This document shows, piece after piece, positions 5,644-9,367 of a stretch of 9,367 nucleotides of DNA. Location: positions 1 through 9,367 of the forward strand of contig JAAZVR010000033.1 of the NCBI GenBank assembly GCA_018623305.1. Reading direction: 5' to 3'. The notes under the pieces are model-generated. The model did no database searches, was not told the DNA's origin, and saw nothing but the letters and a program-made list of their open reading frames with translations. The DNA comes from Thiotrichales bacterium. Lineage in GTDB: Bacteria > Pseudomonadota > Gammaproteobacteria > JAAZVR01. Made by a program: the position numbers and the translations under genes. How positions within the stretch are numbered: the first letter of the stretch is position 1; the number at the start of each line of letters is the position of its first letter.

Positions 5644-5671
5644 TAAAAAAAGGGGGCTAAAAAGCCCCCTT
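5644..5671 (-). terminator. Rho-independent terminator of the rpsF-rpsR-DUF2232-rplI operon
   Basis: On the minus strand, AAGGGGGCT (5671-5663) pairs with AGCCCCCTT (5658-5650) around a TTTT loop and is followed by a T-run (5651-5645). It begins 25 bases past the rplI stop and separates the ribosomal-protein operon from dnaB. Confidence 0.9.
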
Positions 5672-5695
5672 CATTACCACAGATTACGAATCAGA

Positions 5696-6142
5696 TTACT
5701 CTGCTTCAACAACCACTTTGATTGTTACAGTCACGTCAGTGTGCAATGCAACATCAACGTCGAACTCACCAATTGCACGCAAAGCGCCTTCTGGCAAACG
5801 AACTTGACGACGTTCAACCGCTTGACCCGCTTCAGTCAATGCGTCTGCGATACAACGAGTACCTACAGAACCGAACAATTTACCTTCATCACCCGCTGGA
5901 CGAGCAATAGTCACAGACATGTCTGTCATAGCTTCTGCTTGTGCTTCAGCTGCAGCCAACAACTTAGCCGCTTCAGCTTCCAATTCCGCACGACGAGCTT
6001 CAAATGCTTCGATAGCAGCATCCGTAGCCATTTGAGCTTTACCTTGAGGAATCAAGAAGTTACGAGCGTAACCAGGTTTTACGTTAGTGATATCACCTAG
6101 GTCGCCCAATTTTTGTACTTTTTCTAAAAGAATTACTTTCAT
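5696..6142 (-). CDS. rplI: 50S ribosomal protein L9 (bL9)
   Basis: The 148-residue protein matches the usual length (149 in E. coli). It begins MKVILLEKVQKLGDLGDITNVKPGYARNFLIP, the rRNA-binding N-terminal domain signature with its Gly- and Lys-rich loop (about 1-52). A long, alanine- and glutamate-rich connecting helix follows (about 42-75), then the C-terminal domain from about 78 (VTIARPAGDEGKLFGSVG). bL9 binds the base of the L1 stalk on domain V of 23S rRNA and influences reading-frame maintenance. The ATG at 6142 has AGGAGA at 6148-6153. The gene is the last of its operon: the DUF2232 gene ends 23 bases upstream and a strong terminator follows. Confidence 0.97.
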   Translation of the reverse strand: MKVILLEKVQKLGDLGDITNVKPGYARNFLIPQGKAQMATDAAIEAFEARRAELEAEAAKLLAAAEAQAEAMTDMSVTIARPAGDEGKLFGSVGTRCIADALTEAGQAVERRQVRLPEGALRAIGEFDVDVALHTDVTVTIKVVVEAE

Positions 6143-6165
6143 GCCTGTCTCCTAAAAACAGAAAA

Positions 6166-7059
6166 TTAAAGATTAGATTTGTCTCGTTTGAGATCAAACC
6201 AAGCATCAACGTAGCCGAGTGATGCAATCGCCATTGTGGCCTGTGGTAACACCAACAATAAACCATACATCAATACAAACCACCAAGTGCTCGCTTGTTT
6301 TGCATTCAGCCACCAATGAGCGACTGCAGTGCCTTGCAACACCATAGCAAACAAGGTCACACCGACTAAATCAGCTGCCACGGCAGAGCCTGGCAGTTGA
6401 TCGAAAAATGCCAACACCATAAAAGTGGTAGTCAACATTGCAAATCCACGCCCTAATTGAAGTGCGTAAAATTCTTTTTTGAATCCCTCAGGATTGTATA
6501 AGCGCGCTTGCATTAAGCGGCCCACAAACAAACCCGACATAACTAAAAGCACACCCACTCCACCAATTACTGCGGTCAGAATGTTTGCAATATCTGCAAC
6601 ACTGCCTGCGTCTAAAACGACACCACTTTGTTCGAAGGCAGGGCGGAATTTTGCTTCAATTAAATCAATCCAAAACTGCTGGACATTATCCACCCAAATG
6701 TGGAAACCCATCACAGCGGCAATCATCATGCCGACAGCCGTCTGGAAAACAAGATTCATATTAGCTGTATTTGCAAGAATTGCGGCTAACACCCAGACAG
6801 GTAAACCGAACTCCAAAATAATCATCAGTCCTGGCCAAATCGAGCCCGCAATTAAGAAAGCCCCTGCTGAAACAATCATGGCCGTTAAAACCATAACTTG
6901 CAGGCCTGCACTGATAGATACAGCCAATGTCACCAATGCGACTGCTCCACTAAAGAGCAATCCCATTGGCATTATTAGAAACGCTAAAAACGCAAACGCA
7001 GACGATGCCAGCACCGCCTGCGTTTTACCTCGCATAATAAATTCTGCGATTGCGTTCAT
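6166..7059 (-). CDS. DUF2232 (YybS-like) multi-span inner-membrane protein
   Basis: This 297-residue, strongly hydrophobic protein has about eight predicted membrane spans (roughly 14-33, 35-56, 58-75, 77-97, 103-122, 158-180, 205-220, 228-250, 258-282; some may pair as one). It has a soluble loop at about 125-155 and another at 181-203 (RLMQARLYNPEGFKKEFYALQLGRG). The LQGTAVAH motif (241-248) and C-terminal GYVDAWFDLKRDK (282-294) are like those I know from the DUF2232/YybS family, which is often encoded between rpsR and rplI in gammaproteobacteria and beside rplI-dnaB in other phyla. Its molecular function is not established. The ATG at 7059 lies 13 bases after the rpsR stop and has only a weak ribosome site, so translation may depend on coupling. 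Family call is moderately firm and rests on motif and position. Confidence 0.78.
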   Translation of the reverse strand: MNAIAEFIMRGKTQAVLASSAFAFLAFLIMPMGLLFSGAVALVTLAVSISAGLQVMVLTAMIVSAGAFLIAGSIWPGLMIILEFGLPVWVLAAILANTANMNLVFQTAVGMMIAAVMGFHIWVDNVQQFWIDLIEAKFRPAFEQSGVVLDAGSVADIANILTAVIGGVGVLLVMSGLFVGRLMQARLYNPEGFKKEFYALQLGRGFAMLTTTFMVLAFFDQLPGSAVAADLVGVTLFAMVLQGTAVAHWWLNAKQASTWWFVLMYGLLLVLPQATMAIASLGYVDAWFDLKRDKSNL

Positions 7060-7072
7060 AGCTGTCTGCTAA

Positions 7073-7300
7073 TCAATTATCGTGCGCGTCTGAGTACGGC
7101 AACAACGCCAAGTAACGAGCACGTTTGATTGCAGTTGACAAGGCGCGTTGGTATTTAGCGCTTGTGCCAGTGATACGGCTAGGTACGATTTTACCTGTTT
7201 CAGTAACGTAACCTTTCAACAAGTCCATATCTTTGTAATCGATTTTGATGTCAGAGTTCTTGAAACGACAAGACTTTTTACGACGACTAAAACGAGCCAT
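7073..7300 (-). CDS. rpsR: 30S ribosomal protein S18 (bS18)
   Basis: This 75-residue protein is the standard bS18 length. It shows the basic N-terminus MARFSRRKKSCRF, then DIKIDYKDMDLLKGYVTETGKIVPSRITGTSAKYQR, and the RNA-binding RALSTAIKRARYLALLPY near the C-terminus. bS18 forms a heterodimer with bS6 on the platform of the small subunit near h22/h23 of 16S rRNA. Its ATG shares one base with the rpsF stop (TAATG), and its Shine-Dalgarno AAGGAGA (7307-7313) is embedded in the last rpsF codons, which suggests coupled, equimolar synthesis. There is no priB between rpsF and rpsR, unlike in Enterobacterales. The CxnC-type zinc motif seen in some S18 paralogues is absent; only Cys11 is present. 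Confidence 0.97.
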   Translation of the reverse strand: MARFSRRKKSCRFKNSDIKIDYKDMDLLKGYVTETGKIVPSRITGTSAKYQRALSTAIKRARYLALLPYSDAHDN

Positions 7301-7644
7301 TACGCGTCTCCTTTTTCTTCTTTCTTGTTAGCAGCAGCCATTGGAGAAGCTTCAGTAACAGCTTCATTCATAGCGATAACCATGTTACGCAAAACTGCGT
7401 CGTTGAAACGGAATGCAGAAGTCAATTCTTCCAACTCTGCCGTGCCACACTCAACGTTCATCATAACGTAATGAGCTTTGTGAGCTTTGTTGATTGGGTA
7501 AGCCAACTGACGACGACCCCAATCTTCTAGGCGGTGAGTTTGACCACCGTTTGCTTCAACGATTGACTTGTAACGCTCAACCATCGCTGGTACTTGTTCA
7601 CTTTGATCTGGGTGAACAAGGAATACGATTTCGTAATGTTTCAT
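7300..7644 (-). CDS. rpsF: 30S ribosomal protein S6 (bS6)
   Basis: The 114-residue protein begins MKHYEIVFLVHPDQSEQVPAMVERY. It contains the family stretch VEANGGQTHRLEDWGRRQLAYPINKAHKAHYVMMNVEC (about 29-66) and FRFNDAVLRNMVI, covering the ferredoxin-like fold. The C-terminus is a short, flexible, partly acidic tail (about 95-114, KKEEKGDA), shorter than the glutamate-extended tail of E. coli S6, which RimK modifies. bS6 pairs with bS18 in the 30S platform. The ATG at 7644 has AAGGA at 7654-7658. It is the first gene of the operon, with a promoter overlapping the end of rlmB and a leader of roughly 60-70 bases that may hold the autoregulatory S6:S18-binding RNA. Confidence 0.97.
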   Translation of the reverse strand: MKHYEIVFLVHPDQSEQVPAMVERYKSIVEANGGQTHRLEDWGRRQLAYPINKAHKAHYVMMNVECGTAELEELTSAFRFNDAVLRNMVIAMNEAVTEASPMAAANKKEEKGDA

Positions 7645-7708
7645 ATTTTTATGTCCTTATGGTTCATAACGAGCCTGCAATTCAATGACTGCAAGCAAGG
7701 ATTAGGAA
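7645..7708 (-). promoter_or_regulatory. 5' leader of rpsF, possible S6:S18 autoregulatory RNA
   Basis: The leader contains a weak hairpin GGCTC-GTTAT-GAACC (7676-7662, one mismatch) just before the ribosome site, and an imperfect helix in the stretch around 7677-7697. bS6:bS18-binding leaders ahead of rpsF are established in many bacteria. I cannot verify the conserved CCG-containing loop here, so this is a candidate on position only. Confidence 0.25.
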
Positions 7709-7714
7709 TGCGGA

Positions 7715-7742
7715 ATTATAACGATTTGAATCACTTATGCAA
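7715..7742 (-). promoter_or_regulatory. Candidate promoter of the rpsF operon
   Basis: On the minus strand a perfect TATAAT (7720-7715) stands 16 bp from TTGCAT (7742-7737), a partial -35 match that overlaps the final codon and stop of rlmB. Transcription would start near 7708, giving a leader of about 64 bases before the rpsF ATG. An independent promoter here is expected because rlmB lies upstream in the same direction. Confidence 0.6.
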
Positions 7743-8484
7743 GTTGTTTTTGGCGCAACACTTCGTAAAGCACAACACCGCATGCCACAGACACATTTAA
7801 GCTTTCGACTTTGCCTTGCATTGGAATTGAAATGAGATCATCACACGTTTCGCGTGTTAAACGACGCATACCTGATCCTTCAGAGCCCATCACAATCAAG
7901 GTTGCACCTTTAAATGATGTTTCATAGACAGAATGCGTTGCCTCGCCTGCAAGACCATAGGCCCAAACACCTTGTTGCTGAAGCTGATTCATAGTACGCT
8001 TTAAATTAGTCACTCGAATCAAAGGCACCGTTTCAGATCCACCACTCGAAACCTTTCGAGCGACTGAAGTCAGAGGCGCTGCATTATCTTTAGGGACAAT
8101 CAATGCATGAGCCCCCACAGCATCACAGGTTCTCAATACCGCACCCAAATTATGCGGATCTTGGACTTCATCCAGCATCACCAAAAGCGGTGTTTCGCCT
8201 TTTTGATCCAGACGAGCCATCAAATCATCTAAATCTTGTTCGTTCAACTCTTTAGGCAGTCGAACTTCAGACATAATGCCTTGATGACGTGCATTGCGGG
8301 TGCGCTTATCCAGCTCTGAACGCTTCACCGAATGAATCGGCAAACCCAGTTTTTGAGCGCGATGAAGCAATCTATCTATTTTCGAATCTTGGCGATCCGC
8401 AATAAATAGCTGAACAATGTCTTGTGGGCGCTCATTTAAAACCGCCTCAACCGCATGAATACCAACAACTGATTCAGTCTTCAC
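7735..8484 (-). CDS. rlmB: 23S rRNA (guanosine-2251-2'-O)-methyltransferase, SpoU/TrmH superfamily
   Basis: The 249-residue protein is the usual RlmB length. An N-terminal substrate-binding domain (about 3-78, VGIHAVEAVLNERP, RNARHQGIMSEV) precedes the SPOUT trefoil-knot methyltransferase domain. SpoU motif 1 is DEVQDPHNLGAVLRTCDAVGA (105-125, Asn112 and catalytic Arg118), motif 2 is IVMGSEGSGMRRLT (197-210, Glu202), and motif 3 is ISIPMQGKVESLNVSVACGVVLYE (218-241, with Ser228 and Asn230). It methylates the ribose of G2251 in the peptidyl-transferase P loop of 23S rRNA using S-adenosylmethionine. The start is a GTG at 8484-8482, preceded by TGAGG (8491-8495) inside rnr. The first 11 bases overlap the end of rnr, matching the rnr-rlmB pairing seen in E. 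coli and implying coupled translation. Confidence 0.95.
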   Translation of the reverse strand: MKTESVVGIHAVEAVLNERPQDIVQLFIADRQDSKIDRLLHRAQKLGLPIHSVKRSELDKRTRNARHQGIMSEVRLPKELNEQDLDDLMARLDQKGETPLLVMLDEVQDPHNLGAVLRTCDAVGAHALIVPKDNAAPLTSVARKVSSGGSETVPLIRVTNLKRTMNQLQQQGVWAYGLAGEATHSVYETSFKGATLIVMGSEGSGMRRLTRETCDDLISIPMQGKVESLNVSVACGVVLYEVLRQKQLA

Positions 8485-9367
8485 GAGTTTCCTCAGACGG
8501 CTCTTCAGCTTTAGGCAATGTTAAATCGACCTTACGCTCTTCTAAATCAACACGAGCCACTTGAACGGTTACGCTGTCACCAATACGGTATGTTTTACCT
8601 GAATGCTCACCTTTCATTTGATGACGCGCTGCATCGAAATGATAGTAATCATTTTCCAATTCAGTCACATGAAGCATACCCTCAACATACACACCTTTGA
8701 GCTCAATAAACAAGCCGAAAGATGCAACCGATGTGACCACACCTTCAAAGACATCACCCAAATGATGAGAAACGTATTCACATTTCAACCAACCTTCAGC
8801 ATCACGCGTTGCATCATCCGCACGGCGTTCGCATTGAGAACAATGCTGACCAAATGATTCCATATCCGCAGGCTTATAGTAATACTTACGTTTACTGCCA
8901 CCTAAGATCGTATCCATCGCTTTTTGGAAGAACCCTTTCTTCTGCTTCTGGTGTTTCAATACGTGACGAATCGCACGATGAACCAACAAATCAGGGTAAC
9001 GACGAATCGGTGATGTGAAATGTGCATACGCATCATAACCCAGACCAAAATGGCCCTCGTTGTTCGGTGTATAAATCGCCTGATTCATCGTACGCAAAAC
9101 AACCGTCGAAATCAGATGCTCTTCAGGACGACCTTTCACCTGCTCAATGACTTTCGCAAAATCTTTCGTTGTTGGCGTATCTCCCCCACCCACTTGAATG
9201 CTGAAATCACCCAAGAACTTTTTCAAATTCTCAAGTTTCTCTGCTTTCGGCTTATCGTGGACTCGATACAAGAAAGGCATTTCACATTCAGTTAAGAACT
9301 GAGCTGTAGCGACGTTAGCCGCCAACATACATTCTTCAATCAGTTTATGAGCATCATTTCGCACCAC
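8474..9367 (-). CDS. rnr: Ribonuclease R (3'-5' exoribonuclease), C-terminal 297 residues, 5' part beyond the window
   Basis: The frame is open at the right edge; its first codon there is a GTG coding an internal Val (VRNDAHKLIEECMLAANV), not a start. The fragment contains the second half of the RNB catalytic domain, including EGHFGLGYDAYAHFTSPIRRYPDLLVHRAI (about 104-133 of the fragment), the RNase II/R signature. QHCSQCERRADDATRDAEGW follows, and then a C-terminal S1 RNA-binding domain (about 204-285, GDVFEGVVTSVASFGLFIEL). RNase R degrades structured RNA in mRNA decay and rRNA quality control. A basic insertion, KHQKQKKGFFQKAMDTILGGSKRK, lies between the signature and QHCS. The protein stops shortly after the S1 domain with an acidic tail (KAEEPSEETRED), lacking the long lysine-rich tail of the E. 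coli enzyme. It overlaps rlmB by 11 bases. Confidence 0.94.
   Translation of the reverse strand: MVRNDAHKLIEECMLAANVATAQFLTECEMPFLYRVHDKPKAEKLENLKKFLGDFSIQVGGGDTPTTKDFAKVIEQVKGRPEEHLISTVVLRTMNQAIYTPNNEGHFGLGYDAYAHFTSPIRRYPDLLVHRAIRHVLKHQKQKKGFFQKAMDTILGGSKRKYYYKPADMESFGQHCSQCERRADDATRDAEGWLKCEYVSHHLGDVFEGVVTSVASFGLFIELKGVYVEGMLHVTELENDYYHFDAARHQMKGEHSGKTYRIGDSVTVQVARVDLEERKVDLTLPKAEEPSEETRED

Noticed and set aside
5576..6100. 174-codon open frame on the plus strand opposite rplI
   Set aside because: Composition rich in Ser, Thr, Cys, Phe and His with no ribosome site; it is the antisense shadow of the L9 gene.
6479..7072. 197-codon open frame on the plus strand opposite the DUF2232 gene
   Set aside because: Antisense of membrane-protein codons, low-complexity Ala/Ile/Thr/Lys composition, no recognisable family or ribosome site.
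9365..9367. GTG at the right edge as the rnr start
   Set aside because: It is an internal Val codon; the RNase R family has several hundred residues before VRNDAHKLIEECM.
1..9367. CRISPR array, phage, toxin-antitoxin or transposon content
   Set aside because: No regularly spaced repeats, no terminal inverted repeats, and no transposase, integrase or toxin-like ORF seen on either strand.

Overview
The window looks like a chromosomal segment of a gammaproteobacterium. The evidence is the order rnr-rlmB-rpsF-rpsR-(DUF2232 membrane protein)-rplI-dnaB-alr on the minus strand, close bacterial-type proteins throughout, and a CCA-encoding tRNA-Arg. The absence of priB between rpsF and rpsR argues against Enterobacterales. 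The overall layout would fit a Thiotrichales/Methylophaga/Thiomicrospira-like marine lineage, but that placement is a low-confidence inference from gene order and moderate base composition.

Layout, left to right. Positions 1-342 (minus) hold the N-terminal part of a dicarboxylate/amino acid:cation symporter. It diverges from a 43-residue single-span membrane protein (406-537, plus). A short plus-strand unit follows: an exported dienelactone hydrolase family protein (613-1416) and a stand-alone DUF2470 protein (1432-1692), closed by a strong terminator at 1713-1742. Everything from about 1800 to the right edge is on the minus strand. It contains tRNA-Arg(ACG) with its own promoter and terminator, alr, and dnaB, with the dnaB stop and alr start sharing one base. 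Further right come the rplI terminator, rplI, a DUF2232 membrane protein, rpsR, rpsF, rlmB and the 3' part of rnr.

The genes fall into three minus-strand groups. rnr-rlmB (RNA decay and 23S rRNA 2'-O-methylation) overlap by 11 bases. rpsF-rpsR-DUF2232-rplI is the classical S6/S18/L9 operon and starts from a promoter that overlaps the end of rlmB. dnaB-alr lies beyond the rplI terminator and may read on into the tRNA-Arg, because no clear terminator separates alr from the tRNA.

The standout is that dnaB is interrupted in frame by a full-length 416-residue intein (nt 3204-4451). All splicing blocks and both LAGLIDADG endonuclease motifs are readable, and the intein is clearly more AT-rich than the helicase around it. 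Joining the flanks recreates the canonical DnaB motif DLRE-SGAIEQDAD. The rest is ordinary housekeeping. I found no CRISPR array, IS element, phage genes or other obviously undescribed system. Smaller points of interest are a perfect 17-bp palindrome in the tRNA promoter spacer, an RNase R without the lysine-rich tail, and the tiny membrane protein next to the symporter.
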